From: Longirhabdus pacifica
GTDB lineage: Bacteria > Bacillota > Bacilli > Paenibacillales > DSM-105158
DNA length: 64,000 nt
Reading direction: 5' to 3'
Assembly: GCF_004115085.1 (NCBI RefSeq)
Contig: NZ_QXJP01000002.1
Coordinates: forward strand, 1-64,000
Shown here: piece by piece, positions 45,223 through 54,616 of the stretch
Layout of the letters: the number at the start of each line of letters is the position of its first letter
Numbering within the stretch: the first letter of the stretch is position 1
Notes under the pieces: generated by a model
Databases searched by the model: none
The model's input: only the letters and a program-made list of their open reading frames with translations
What the model was told of the DNA's origin: nothing
Translations under genes and position numbers: made by a program

Positions 45223-46698
45223 TTATTGCTTCATTTGCTGTATGACTTGTGAAAAGTCAGATTGCATTTCTTTTGAAGGTTTTTCCCCTACTAGACTAAC
45301 CATGACAATAACGAGCGAAGCGAAAACAAAACCAGGAACAATTTCATATAAATCGAATATACCGCCCTCAGCATTTTTCCAAATGACTACGGTAACCGCT
45401 CCAACAAATAAACCCGCTACTGCTCCACTTCCATTCATTCGTTTCCAGAACAATGAAAAGAGAATAACCGGACCAAAGGCAGCGCCAAAGCCTGCCCAAG
45501 CATAGCTCACGAGTTCTAACACCGAACTATCTGGATTGTCTGCCAGTAAAATAGCGATAAGCGCAATGAGAACAACAGCAAAGCGACTAATCCATACTAA
45601 TTCACGGTCACTCGCTTTTTTGTTCAACAATGATTTGTAAAAATCTTCGACCACAGCACTAGAAGATACGAGTAATTGCGAATCGATCGTACTCATAATG
45701 GCTGCTAAAATGGCTGCAAGTAAAAATCCAGCCACCCATGGATGAAACAATACTTGAGTAAATTGTATAAACACCGTTTCATGATTATCTAACGGTGCAT
45801 CAGCAAAATATGCAATTCCTACAAATCCAATAATGATCGCTCCTAATGAAGCTAATATCATCCATGACATGCCGATGAATCTTGCTTTTGGAATTTGTTT
45901 TACTGATTGGATGGCCATAAAACGCGCTAGTATATGAGGTTGACCAAAATAACCTAATCCCCACGCTAATAAAGAAATTACACCGATAAACGTCGTACCT
46001 GCCGCAGCATCTAAGAGCGTGGTATCTATAGCTGCTACTCTATCTATCGTTTCTCCTATCCCACCTATTTCCATGATGGCTACAATAGGTACAATAATTA
46101 AGGCGAGAAACATTAAAATGCCTTGAACAAAATCTGTCCAACTAACCGCTAAGAACCCGCCCAAAAACGTATAAGAAACAATCACGATAGCACCAATCCA
46201 CAACGCAGTGGTATACGAAAGACCAAAGGAACTCTCAAATAAAATAGCTCCACCTACCATGCCTGATGAAATATATAACGTAAAAAAGAAGAGAATTACA
46301 ACGGCAGAGGTCACACGCAACACTTTCGATTGATCTTTGAATCTATTTTCTAAAAAATGGGGAATGGTAATCGAATTGTTTGCTACTTCTGTATATATTC
46401 GAAGTCGACTTGCTACTAACTGCCAATTCAAATAAGCTCCAATCGCTAAGCCCGTCGTAATCCAGAGGGCATTCATACCAGTTAAATAAGCAGAACCAGG
46501 CAGTCCCAACAGTAGCCAACTACTCATATCCGAAGCTCCAGCACTTAGTGCTGTTACACCAGGCCCTAAATTCCTTCCACCCAATATATAGTCTGATAGA
46601 TTGTTTGTGAGCCGATAGCATACGAAGCCTATGACTAGCATCGCTATGAGATAAATAATGAAGGTAATGAGTGTTGCTTCATTCATATTTCCAGTCAT
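45223..46698 (-). CDS. putP: Sodium/proline symporter (PutP family)
   Basis: About 491 residues of the SSS family, some 13 membrane helices: SDYILGGRNLGPGVTALSAG, ASDMSSWLLLGLPG, WTDFVQGILMF. AAGGAGGAAGC precedes ATG 46698, and the upstream reading frame belongs to the small membrane gene it overlaps. It takes up proline with Na+, for osmoprotection or nutrition. It interrupts the biosynthetic locus and is probably unrelated to it. Confidence 0.9.
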   Translation of the reverse strand: MTGNMNEATLITFIIYLIAMLVIGFVCYRLTNNLSDYILGGRNLGPGVTALSAGASDMSSWLLLGLPGSAYLTGMNALWITTGLAIGAYLNWQLVASRLRIYTEVANNSITIPHFLENRFKDQSKVLRVTSAVVILFFFTLYISSGMVGGAILFESSFGLSYTTALWIGAIVIVSYTFLGGFLAVSWTDFVQGILMFLALIIVPIVAIMEIGGIGETIDRVAAIDTTLLDAAAGTTFIGVISLLAWGLGYFGQPHILARFMAIQSVKQIPKARFIGMSWMILASLGAIIIGFVGIAYFADAPLDNHETVFIQFTQVLFHPWVAGFLLAAILAAIMSTIDSQLLVSSSAVVEDFYKSLLNKKASDRELVWISRFAVVLIALIAILLADNPDSSVLELVSYAWAGFGAAFGPVILFSLFWKRMNGSGAVAGLFVGAVTVVIWKNAEGGIFDLYEIVPGFVFASLVIVMVSLVGEKPSKEMQSDFSQVIQQMKQ

Positions 46699-46799
46699 GA
46701 TTGCTTCCTCCTTTTTAAAATATAAGTGAATAGAGATAACCCGATAATAAACAGCATGATACATATGAGTATGTAGGACGATATAGATAAGCTTTCCAT
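46695..46799 (-). CDS. Symporter small accessory protein (34 residues)
   Basis: AAAGGAGG lies six bases before ATG 46799. The product is one membrane helix (SYILICIMLFIIGLSLFTYI) ending LKRRKQS. Its TGA overlaps the symporter ATG (ATGA), so the two are translationally coupled. Small single-helix proteins encoded directly upstream of Na+/solute symporters are known as accessory subunits. Confidence 0.7.
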   Translation of the reverse strand: MESLSISSYILICIMLFIIGLSLFTYILKRRKQS

Positions 46800-47160
46800 A
46801 CTTTTACCTCCTTTCCCAGCAATAGGATTAATCCTAACATAAGATTTCTTCCATTTTCAAGTAAATTGATGATAGCCAACATCATACAAGTCTATTCGTG
46901 AGCATTTGCGCTTATCAAGTGCACAAGTTTAATAGAACAGGCACCAGATCAATATAATGGGCTTCTCACACTTTATTCAACATTTGATAGTGCATTAAAA
47001 ACGATATGCTGCAACTTGAACAAGGTTGTTTATAAAAGCTTATAAAAGTAGAAGGCTGACTACCACACATGTAACAACAAAAGTAGAGATGTCCAAGGTA
47101 TAAATGCTTATGCTTAGAAGTAAATAGCATCACCGATACCGTAAAAAATGAGGTGAAGAG
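46800..47160. other. Divergent intergenic region
   Basis: 361 bases between the symporter operon (-) and the PhyH gene (+), holding both promoters. A short palindrome-like GGATTAATCC is present near 46824. No gene with a ribosome site seen. Confidence 0.4.
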
Positions 47161-47973
47161 ATGAGATTTCTTAACAATGATGAAATGACACACTTACGTG
47201 AACAAGGATATGTGGTTGTGCCCAAGTTATACGCTTCACATGAAATAGAAAAATTGAAAGAAACATTGCATCATGAATGGCTGGATTTGATTCGTACCAA
47301 AGTGTTAGTTCAACGCCACAATAAGCCATTGATAAGTATTTTCGAAACGGTGAGAGATAGACATATGCACCATGATCAGCTGAAGAATACGATGTTAGAT
47401 GAACGCCATTTTCATTTAATAGAACAAATTTTAGGTGAAGAAGCATTGGCAATAGGAACAGATACGTTTTACAAACCTCCTGGTGCCAGTGCCCTTCCCT
47501 ATCATCAAGACAACTATGATATCGGAGTTCAACCTGGAACGACATGGGCAATCTGGATTAGTATTGATGAAGCAAAAAAAGAAAACGGTTGTCTACGATT
47601 TGTTCCAAACACACAACATTTCGATCTTATCCCTCCTAGACTTCCAGCGCACATCACAACGTATGGACAAGCGGTACGTGTTCCCGCTGGCTACCAAGAA
47701 GTAGATGTACCTACGAATCCAGGCGATGTGGTCATATTTAATGGACACGTATTACACGGTTCACATGCTAACCAAACGTCCTACGCATTTCGTCGTGCCT
47801 TTGCTATCCACTATACTGGTGTCAGTGTAGAAAAAATATTTGTGCATTACTTAAATTTGTACAACAAAAAAGGTGAAGTCATTCAGCGTAAATTAAATAA
47901 ACGTCATAAATTACAATTTGAACAACAATATTTAAGTGAACGAAAAAATCGAAAAAACAAACCGATGAAGTAA
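47161..47973 (+). CDS. PhyH-family Fe(II)/2-oxoglutarate dioxygenase (copy 1)
   Basis: 270 residues. Iron ligands: HxD in YHQDNYDIGV and distal His in GHVLHGSHANQ, with the 2-oxoglutarate Arg in FRRAFAIHY. GAGGTGAAGAG precedes the ATG. PhyH proteins commonly hydroxylate small molecules or carrier-bound intermediates. A second copy lies at 49800-50627. It is the only plus-strand enzyme here, so it has its own promoter. Confidence 0.85.
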   Translation: MRFLNNDEMTHLREQGYVVVPKLYASHEIEKLKETLHHEWLDLIRTKVLVQRHNKPLISIFETVRDRHMHHDQLKNTMLDERHFHLIEQILGEEALAIGTDTFYKPPGASALPYHQDNYDIGVQPGTTWAIWISIDEAKKENGCLRFVPNTQHFDLIPPRLPAHITTYGQAVRVPAGYQEVDVPTNPGDVVIFNGHVLHGSHANQTSYAFRRAFAIHYTGVSVEKIFVHYLNLYNKKGEVIQRKLNKRHKLQFEQQYLSERKNRKNKPMK

Positions 47974-47982
47974 TAATATAAA

Positions 47983-48026
47983 ACAAGACCATCTTCTTCA
48001 CTCCGAAGAGTAAAAGATGGTCTTGT
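47983..48026 (+). terminator. Strong terminator after PhyH copy 1
   Basis: ACAAGACCATCTT (47983-47995) pairs perfectly with AAGATGGTCTTGT (48014-48026), with an inner CTTC/GAAG stem, followed by TCTTT. Confidence 0.85.
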
Positions 48027-48090
48027 TCTTTAACCATTCATATATGCTGCCAGTCATATCATTTGAGCTAATGCATATGACTTCTAGCTA

Positions 48091-48462
48091 TTATTCTGGT
48101 GCTTGTACCAGTGTAACCAAGTTGCCGTCTGGATCTCTAAAATTAAAGAAAATATATTCTAAATTTGGTCCCATTCTACGAATGTGCGTATCTCGATGTA
48201 AATTCATTTTTGTTACTTCTTTGTAAGCAACGTCAATGTCTTTTACAGCAACACCAAAAGTGGATAATTGACTATCAACGAGCATATCTTCACTAACGAA
48301 AGTCAGCATTGCTCTATCTTTTTGTGTACCCACTTGTAATCTTTCTACGCAATCATCACTGTAAGCGAGTGGTAAACTAAAGTTTTGTGTGTAAAACTCT
48401 GCTAGTTTCTTATGATTTTTGGATTTAATAAACACGTTGTCTACATAAAGAAATTCCGCCAT
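48091..48462 (-). CDS. VOC (glyoxalase/dioxygenase fold) protein
   Basis: 123 residues with the VOC pattern: VDNVFIKSKNHKKLAEFYTQ at the N-terminus and FFNFRDPDGNLVTLVQAPE at the end. GAGGTGAAGAAAT precedes the ATG. VOC proteins bind or modify small molecules, often giving antibiotic resistance. Two more lie at 50642 and 54617. Confidence 0.8.
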   Translation of the reverse strand: MAEFLYVDNVFIKSKNHKKLAEFYTQNFSLPLAYSDDCVERLQVGTQKDRAMLTFVSEDMLVDSQLSTFGVAVKDIDVAYKEVTKMNLHRDTHIRRMGPNLEYIFFNFRDPDGNLVTLVQAPE

Positions 48463-48489
48463 ATTTCTTCACCTCTTACTATTGGGATA

Positions 48490-48527
48490 GTCAGATGACA
48501 ATCCCCGGAAAGCACGTGTCATCTGAC
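48490..48527. terminator. Hairpin between ligase copy 2 and VOC gene
   Basis: GTCAGATGACA (48490-48500) and TGTCATCTGAC (48517-48527) are a perfect 11-bp stem. The T-rich sequence follows on the plus side only, so it may be an attenuator, or a terminator for plus-strand read-through. Confidence 0.45.
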
Positions 48528-48635
48528 AACTTTATCTTCTCATATCCCACTATAATTGCCTCAGTGTTTGGGCAATGAAGTTTCGTGTTATAGCGGTGAC
48601 TGCAATATTTTTCCTGCGTGCACCATGAAGTAGTA

Positions 48636-49760
48636 TTACATCCAATGTTTTATGATATCTGGCCATGTTTTTTCGTCGCAACCATGTACAGACAAGAATG
48701 CTTGCATCCATCGATCAATACCAAATCCAACACAACCAGAGTGTAGATCTTTTGCTAAATGATCAATATGAAATGCTTCACATAATACATGTCCACATAA
48801 ATTAAAAGAAGCTATAGAGAAATGGTGTTGATCATCATTGGAGAATTTAAGCTCGTATTTCAGTGCGTTAGAAGATTGAAAAAAGCGAACAGAACTATCA
48901 TCGACGAAATAGAAAGGGTCCGTTGCTGCTTGTAATGAGCCCCGCATTCCAAGCTCCTGAAATAATTGCCACGTTTCTTCGATAAGTTTCATTCTCATTT
49001 CTTCTACTCGTTTTGGCTTGCCTAAAAAAACAATTTCTCTCATATAAAATTCTTGAAGTCTGGATGTAGATAATAACTGATGTGATTCATGCCTGTAACA
49101 ATTTCCCGACGCAGTGATTAATTCCAAATCTTCTATCGTATCATTATTCCTTGCGTAATCTTCATACACATGAAAACAAATGCAAGGTTGTAAGTATATA
49201 TTGCTATGTTCATATAAATGTGATGTATGTTGTTCTTGTTCGATATGATTTCTATACGTTTCTAATTTTTGATCTTGATGAGGAATTTGTGAGAGAGTAT
49301 ATACATGCTGTGGGAAATGCAATAAATAACCACTGTGAATCATTTGTTGTCGAGATATGATGGAAGGATATTTGCGCATCGTTGCCCCATGCTTCCTAGC
49401 TAATTGTAAAAAAAGCTGATCAAAAGCAAATTGCAATTTTACAAGGGGTTGATTTAATTTTAACCCACCTACATCTAAGTAAGGTGCTGCATCCTTGTCC
49501 TGAAAAGGAGCAACATCAGCACGATTGTCAAGTAATGTAGACATGCTAAATCTAGTTTGCAAAATATCATCGATATATGCTTGTAGTTTATCTTTTAATG
49601 AAACATCCTCAGTAACTTGAACTTCTTCATAATGAACAACGATGGCATTTTCCTCTATTTTTACAAGTTGAATATGATCGGAAATGAAATAAATTGATTG
49701 ATACACTTCTAATGCCACGTTTCTTTTTCTCTGTGTCGACAAAGGATAATGAAAAATCAT
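48636..49760 (-). CDS. Class II aaRS-like amino acid:[carrier protein] ligase (copy 2)
   Basis: 374 residues, same plan as 42016-43170. Motif 2 GNCYRHE, motif 3 GCVGFGIDRWMQAF. Zinc ligands: Cys in QPCICFHVYEDY, Glu in YRHE and Cys in FNLCGHVLCEAF. GAGGAGGAACATC precedes the ATG. The sequence has diverged well from copy 1, so a different amino acid or carrier partner is likely. It follows a PhyH dioxygenase and a VOC gene on the same strand; together they may make and load a modified amino acid. Confidence 0.8.
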   Translation of the reverse strand: MIFHYPLSTQRKRNVALEVYQSIYFISDHIQLVKIEENAIVVHYEEVQVTEDVSLKDKLQAYIDDILQTRFSMSTLLDNRADVAPFQDKDAAPYLDVGGLKLNQPLVKLQFAFDQLFLQLARKHGATMRKYPSIISRQQMIHSGYLLHFPQHVYTLSQIPHQDQKLETYRNHIEQEQHTSHLYEHSNIYLQPCICFHVYEDYARNNDTIEDLELITASGNCYRHESHQLLSTSRLQEFYMREIVFLGKPKRVEEMRMKLIEETWQLFQELGMRGSLQAATDPFYFVDDSSVRFFQSSNALKYELKFSNDDQHHFSIASFNLCGHVLCEAFHIDHLAKDLHSGCVGFGIDRWMQAFLSVHGCDEKTWPDIIKHWM

Positions 49761-49799
49761 GATGTTCCTCCTCTTCCTGTACCTATTTATGACATGATG

Positions 49800-50627
49800 C
49801 TACATGCCTTTAATAATTTGATCATAAAAAGTAGCATCACGATAATCAAAAATAGACGTTTGTTCCTCTATAATTTTAGGGTGCGTATTAATTCTTCTTC
49901 GCACTCTCTTCCCATCTTTATCTACTAAATGGCTGTAATTCAAAGCAATTTTCTCCACACTTTTTCTTGCAAAATGGGTGACAAACGACCTTCGATAGCG
50001 ATACTGAGATTTATTTTTTGATGATCCATGATAAATATTACCCGTAAAAATAACAATATCACCTGGTTCGGTGTTTACTTTTACAGTGGTGTACCCTTTC
50101 GGCTTTTGTTGTAACTCCGATCCAAAAGCATTGCTAGAGCCTGGAATAACCTCAATTTCAGTCATATCCATCTTGTGCGTACCCGGTACAATATTTAAAC
50201 TGCCGTTTTCTTCATTTGTGGCATCTACACTTACCCAAATCGCATACGATGTATCGGGTTCTATCCCAATGTGCACGTTATCTTGATGAAACCCTAACCC
50301 TTTCGTACCAGGAGGTTTAAAATAGTAATTGCTTTGTACAGCAAGTATGTCTTCCTCTAGCAGAAATTCTAATAATTGCAGCGCTTCTCGTTTTAACATA
50401 AAATCCGTAATCTCTTGATTATCTCGATGAAAGTCTCGTAAGCGGTTTGGATATAATGTTTCTAATGGCCGTTGACTATTTTGCACAATTTTACCTGCCG
50501 CCATTAATTCTAACCAAATGTTAAAATACTGTTGGTTTAGAGCTTTTAATTCATCTTCTTGATAAACATTCTTAACAATCAAATAGCCTTGTTCGAGAAA
50601 TTGCTCTTTTTCTTTTGTACCAATCAT
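49800..50627 (-). CDS. PhyH-family Fe(II)/2-oxoglutarate dioxygenase (copy 2)
   Basis: About 275 residues from ATG 50627 (AAAGGAGGGCTG upstream). Iron ligands HxD in FHQDNVHIGI and His in GNIYHGSSKN, with Arg in YRRSFVTHF. It is directly before the second aaRS-like ligase, 39 bases apart, so it probably hydroxylates the same amino acid or the carrier-bound form (inference). Confidence 0.85.
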   Translation of the reverse strand: MIGTKEKEQFLEQGYLIVKNVYQEDELKALNQQYFNIWLELMAAGKIVQNSQRPLETLYPNRLRDFHRDNQEITDFMLKREALQLLEFLLEEDILAVQSNYYFKPPGTKGLGFHQDNVHIGIEPDTSYAIWVSVDATNEENGSLNIVPGTHKMDMTEIEVIPGSSNAFGSELQQKPKGYTTVKVNTEPGDIVIFTGNIYHGSSKNKSQYRYRRSFVTHFARKSVEKIALNYSHLVDKDGKRVRRRINTHPKIIEEQTSIFDYRDATFYDQIIKGM

Positions 50628-50641
50628 TTTACAGCCCTCCT

Positions 50642-50995
50642 TTAACCCATTTCGTATTGACATACATGCAAGTGATTACCCTCACTATCTATAAAATCTA
50701 GCAATTGCACCGTTCCATAATCTCTAATTTCTTCTACTTGAATGTTGTTTTCTATCATCGCGTCTCTTACTTTTTCAATATTCGATGTAAAGAAGTGAAA
50801 CGGGGGATGATTTGCTGGTACTGTTCCTTTTTTCACTAATGTTAATGGTGTCTTATCTCCTACTTTAAGCGCGATAATAATATCTGTTCGCCATAGAATG
50901 GGAAATCCTAACGTGTCATGATACCATTGACATGCTCGCTCCATGTCTTCCACTTGCAGAAAGGTACTGTCAATCCGTTCTAACAATCCTTGCAT
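50642..50995 (-). CDS. VOC-family protein
   Basis: About 117 residues from ATG 50995 (AAAGGAGGAAGC upstream); the longer frame to 51115 lacks a site. Pattern: LQVEDMERACQWYHDTLGFP and LDFIDSEGNHLHVCQYEMG. First gene of the group VOC-PhyH-ligase. Possible binding or resistance protein, or an enzyme of precursor supply. Confidence 0.78.
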   Translation of the reverse strand: MQGLLERIDSTFLQVEDMERACQWYHDTLGFPILWRTDIIIALKVGDKTPLTLVKKGTVPANHPPFHFFTSNIEKVRDAMIENNIQVEEIRDYGTVQLLDFIDSEGNHLHVCQYEMG

Positions 50996-51110
50996 TTCGC
51001 TTCCTCCTTTCATTGCTCCTTGCATGGATGAGTGTAACATGCTGGTTTTTCTGACCCTCTGTTTTTGTTGTAGAACTATCTGCCTTCTATGTTTAATGTT
51101 GTAATCGTGA

Positions 51111-51147
51111 AGCACACATGATCTGATCGAGTCGTCATATGTGTGCT
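51111..51147. terminator. Hairpin before the VOC-PhyH-ligase group
   Basis: AGCACACAT (51111-51119) pairs with ATGTGTGCT (51139-51147), followed on the plus strand by TTTGTACC. It lies just past the saccharopine dehydrogenase-like gene on the minus strand, where the T-run is poor. Confidence 0.4.
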
Positions 51148-51228
51148 TTTGTACCCAAACAAATGTACCAGAACTTAGACATGTCTTAGCTCTGGTTACT
51201 CTATTAACTTTTAAAACCGACTATGATA

Positions 51229-52308
51229 TTAATGCTTTTTATCAACTTCAGTTATACGAACTTTGGGGACGATGACATCGGGATAGAACGAGGCTATATC
51301 CAATAACTCGTCTAAATGATAGATCCCTTTTAATTCTTTTGCAGTGACTAGTTTTTCACTTGCCGTTGCAGCTATCGTAGCAGTTATTAATGCTTCTTGA
51401 CTACCTTGCATATCACACTCAGCAATAACTTTTTTACCCTTAATTTCTCCCAAAACATCGATTTTCAATGCGTATATTTCTTTTCCCCATTTTATTTTAC
51501 TAAAGAACCAAACCATCGCTTTTCGAAAAAACGAATATTTTAATAAGCGAAATATCCCTACTTGCTTACATAAGGCAACTATATTTGTAATCACTTGTGA
51601 ATCAAAACAAAGTCGAGTAGATACCGTTGGTACTTGTAATGTATGGGGTAAGGTATGTTGATCTGAAAAATTAAAGCGATATCCCGTTCTCTTTCCAAGT
51701 TCTTTTCCAAAATGAGTTCTTTTTCCATCGCTCAGTGTGTCCACCTTCACTTCTTTCCAATTTGAATAAACATGAAAACTAGTATTGAAATTATTTATCG
51801 TCCATTCAATTGCTGCTTTTCCATGTTGGTCGCCCAAACCCAACATGATATGTATATCAATTGACTCTGTATAATCTAAGTAGCTTTTTGTATGTTTAGC
51901 TAATAAATTTGTAAGACCAGGTGCTAAACCAACGCTTAACACAGAGGCTACTTCGTTTTTTTTTGCTTCTCCTTCTAACTCTTCAATACATGCTAAAAAT
52001 GAATGATTTGCGGAAATATCAATGTAGTTTACTTTATTTTTAAAACAAGCACGTACAAAATCTGTATCCTTTTGATCAAGACACATAACAACCAATTGTA
52101 TTCTATCGAATAAATCTACTGGCAACGGCTTTGATATATCTAATTCAAGCGGCATTACTGTATTGTTTGTTGTATTGCAAAACTCCACTGATTTATTTAA
52201 GTTTCTTCCAGCTGCAATGACTTTACCAGGATATCTCTTCCCAAGTTTCTCACAAATCATCTTTCCTACATGCCCATAGCCGCCCACGACAAGTATATGT
52301 TCCTTCAT
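51229..52308 (-). CDS. Saccharopine dehydrogenase-like NAD(P)-binding protein
   Basis: 359 residues. Rossmann start HILVVGGYGHVGKMICEKLG; LSVGLAPGLTNLLAKH in the middle is usual for this family. AAAGGAGAGAG precedes the ATG. Members reduce imines or carry out amino acid modification; the exact substrate is open. It is 33 bases behind an EamA transporter gene on the same strand. Confidence 0.75.
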   Translation of the reverse strand: MKEHILVVGGYGHVGKMICEKLGKRYPGKVIAAGRNLNKSVEFCNTTNNTVMPLELDISKPLPVDLFDRIQLVVMCLDQKDTDFVRACFKNKVNYIDISANHSFLACIEELEGEAKKNEVASVLSVGLAPGLTNLLAKHTKSYLDYTESIDIHIMLGLGDQHGKAAIEWTINNFNTSFHVYSNWKEVKVDTLSDGKRTHFGKELGKRTGYRFNFSDQHTLPHTLQVPTVSTRLCFDSQVITNIVALCKQVGIFRLLKYSFFRKAMVWFFSKIKWGKEIYALKIDVLGEIKGKKVIAECDMQGSQEALITATIAATASEKLVTAKELKGIYHLDELLDIASFYPDVIVPKVRITEVDKKH

Positions 52309-52341
52309 ATGTTCTCTCTCTCCTTTTTATTGTGATAAATT

Positions 52342-53271
52342 TTACACATGAATTGCTATCAACATTGTTCCCAAGAACATCAAGGCAATGGTTGTCCAAG
52401 TATGCTTGGTAATGGATTCTATTCCTTTGAAGATTACGGAACTAATCAATACAGTAATTAATGGTTCTACAGCGGCAATAACACTTACGTATGAAACTTG
52501 CATTGTTTGAGCTGCCAGAAAAAAGAACAATGGTCCAAAACTTGATAAAACTCCTGAAATTAAATAGTAAGGATTAATAACAGTAAAGTTCTTCTTTAAA
52601 TTTGATATAAATTTACCCCGGACACATTGATAGCAGATTATAAAAACAAAGGAAGCCAAAGCTCCGACCCATACACCGAAAAAAGCATCATTCATTTCAA
52701 TTAAACCTTGTTTTCGAATACCTTGACCAACTCCGAATATAAAAGCAGCGAATAAAGCTAATCCAAATCCCATGATCTGAATTCTTTTAGAATCAGTGAA
52801 GGATGTTAGGTGATTCTGTTGATGTTTCGATGTTTCAATATTAAAAAATCGAAATCCAGCATTTAATATTCCTATAAGTAAAATCAACATTCCAATACCT
52901 GGGAGTATACTTATTTCTTCACCAAGAAAAAAAAGAGCAAACAGAGTTGTAAAAACGGGTGAAGAGTTCCGAATAGCAGAAGCTTTTGATGGACCAATAT
53001 ATGAAATGCTCGAAATTAAGGTCAACCTTCCTACTCCTGTTGTGCACAATCCTGCAAGTGAAAATAATAAGAAAGCTTTCCATGAAAATTGAAGATTCCA
53101 TCCCTTTAACCCGGTTAGAATGAAGCAAAGTACACCTAAAAGAACGACATTCATAAAAACAGTTATAAATATGCCATTATCACCATGAACATCTTTACTT
53201 ATGCCTTTCTTTACCATCACGTTGTTAAAAGCAAAAAAGAAGGAAGATAACATTGCAAAAATAACACCCAC
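52342..53271 (-). CDS. EamA/DMT-family transporter
   Basis: 309 residues with about ten membrane helices and two EamA halves (FAFNNVMVKKGISK; FLGEEISILPGIGMLILLIG; FKGIESITKHTW). Start GTG 53271 with AAGGAG upstream. Probably exports an amino acid-like metabolite; its position suggests a tie to the locus. Confidence 0.82.
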   Translation of the reverse strand: MGVIFAMLSSFFFAFNNVMVKKGISKDVHGDNGIFITVFMNVVLLGVLCFILTGLKGWNLQFSWKAFLLFSLAGLCTTGVGRLTLISSISYIGPSKASAIRNSSPVFTTLFALFFLGEEISILPGIGMLILLIGILNAGFRFFNIETSKHQQNHLTSFTDSKRIQIMGFGLALFAAFIFGVGQGIRKQGLIEMNDAFFGVWVGALASFVFIICYQCVRGKFISNLKKNFTVINPYYLISGVLSSFGPLFFFLAAQTMQVSYVSVIAAVEPLITVLISSVIFKGIESITKHTWTTIALMFLGTMLIAIHV

Positions 53272-53819
53272 TATATGTCTCCTTAATGAAAGATAAGTTT
53301 TATTGCACTTTTATTCGTTTGTAAGAAAGATAACTAATTAAAATTAATATGGTTTAGTTACTATACTTTATTTCTAAAAAAAATAAAGAAATGATGGTAA
53401 TTAAATTCGGGCTTAGTTCCCACCTCACCAAAAGTTAGTGAATTGCATTCATAGCTCTGCAATTAAAAATAATCTTCCAATACCTATAGCTTGCATCTCC
53501 TATTGCAATAACTTTCAACGTTTCATGTTATTTAGTATAGTTAATAAACTAAATAAAAACAACTATTTATTAATTAAATTTCTTTCTCTTTAGTTAAAAC
53601 TTCATTCCGTCAAAAAGATTACACGTTACGCTTAAAATCAAAATATACCGATCTAGCAGTGGATACAAGAAGATTAGTCTAACGATATTCCATTCCATTA
53701 TTTCTGATAGAAATGGGAAAGTAGGTTTAAAATGCCATTAGAAAATGACTCTGCTATTTGTTTTTTTGTTAGAACATGGTTTTCTTATGTCATAGTTTAA
53801 TTCCTCCTGCGTGTCTGAA
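53272..53819. other. AT-rich intergenic region
   Basis: About 550 bases before the pseudogene, holding the promoter of the EamA operon. No gene with ribosome site and no clear repeats seen. Confidence 0.4.
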
Positions 53820-54412
53820 ATCATTCAAAACAAAAAAGATACAATAATGCAATGAAATCCGTTATAGTTGAGCAATATCATGCTGGAACATCTGTTAGTG
53901 AGTTAAGTCGAAGATATGGATTTTGAAAAAAACATACACGAAAAATAAAGACACTCATATGACGGCATATGACAGATTAGAAAAAAATTAATAAAAAATC
54001 CCAATGTATCCATAAAAAAGTTATGTGCGTTTCAGTCATCGTACATGGGTAAATCTTATTATTTTGTTCGGAAGTGTTAGAAGAAAGCACTTACCTATCG
54101 TGAATAAATTAAAATTGAAACTGGAAGTAGCAGTCTAAGCACCATCTTAACGTTATCGTATGAGGACATATTAAAGATGGACATTATGAACGATACGCTC
54201 ATGAAATATTTTATTCATGATCTAGCAGACATTGCTATTTTCACGCCTGACCAAGTAGATGAATTTCAATATATTACTGTAGAAAACTTAATGTCTGCAT
54301 TAAAACAGATGAAGATTATATTATAGATCAATTGGAAAAAGGGGGATTCATATTGGATGGAGAATGGCTAAAGCCAAAGAAGCAAAAATTAGCTCATAAC
54401 GCTTCTCCTTAA
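53820..54412 (+). pseudogene. Broken paralogue of the transposase-type HTH regulator
   Basis: Fragments in changing frames match the regulator at 19739-20344 along its whole length: KQKRYNNAMKSVIVEQYHAG, then a stop after SELSRRYGF, KNPNVSIKKLCAFQSSYM, GSVRRKHLPIV, STILTLSYEDILKMD, YFIHDLADIAIF, ENLMSA and GGFILDGEWLKPK. Several frameshifts and a nonsense codon rule out a functional product. It has the same orientation as the intact copy, on the opposite edge of the biosynthetic locus. Confidence 0.88.
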
Positions 54413-54530
54413 ATGTAGTACAGTTAATTCCAAACCAGAGCTGAAATAAGTCGCAGCTCCTTGGCGATTTATATATTATAGTTTACATAATATTATTATA
54501 GTAAACTATTATTATTATATTTGGACGTAA

Positions 54531-54569
54531 AAAACAAATAAACATCCGCAAGAGACATTTATTTGTTTT
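54531..54569. terminator. Bidirectional terminator
   Basis: AAAACAAATAAA (54531-54542) pairs with TTTATTTGTTTT (54558-54569), T-rich on both sides. It lies between the pseudogene (+) and the VOC gene (-). Confidence 0.65.
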
Positions 54570-54616
54570 ATTTTTCCTGATAAGTTATTTTCATTATGCA
54601 GGTATGTTTAATTTTA

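Noticed and set aside
45223-46698. Proline symporter as part of the biosynthetic pathway
   Set aside because: It is an ordinary PutP with its own promoter region and terminator; nothing links it to the product beyond position.
47171-47551. 126-codon minus-strand frame over PhyH copy 1
   Set aside because: The plus-strand frame carries the full dioxygenase motifs; the antisense frame is a by-product.
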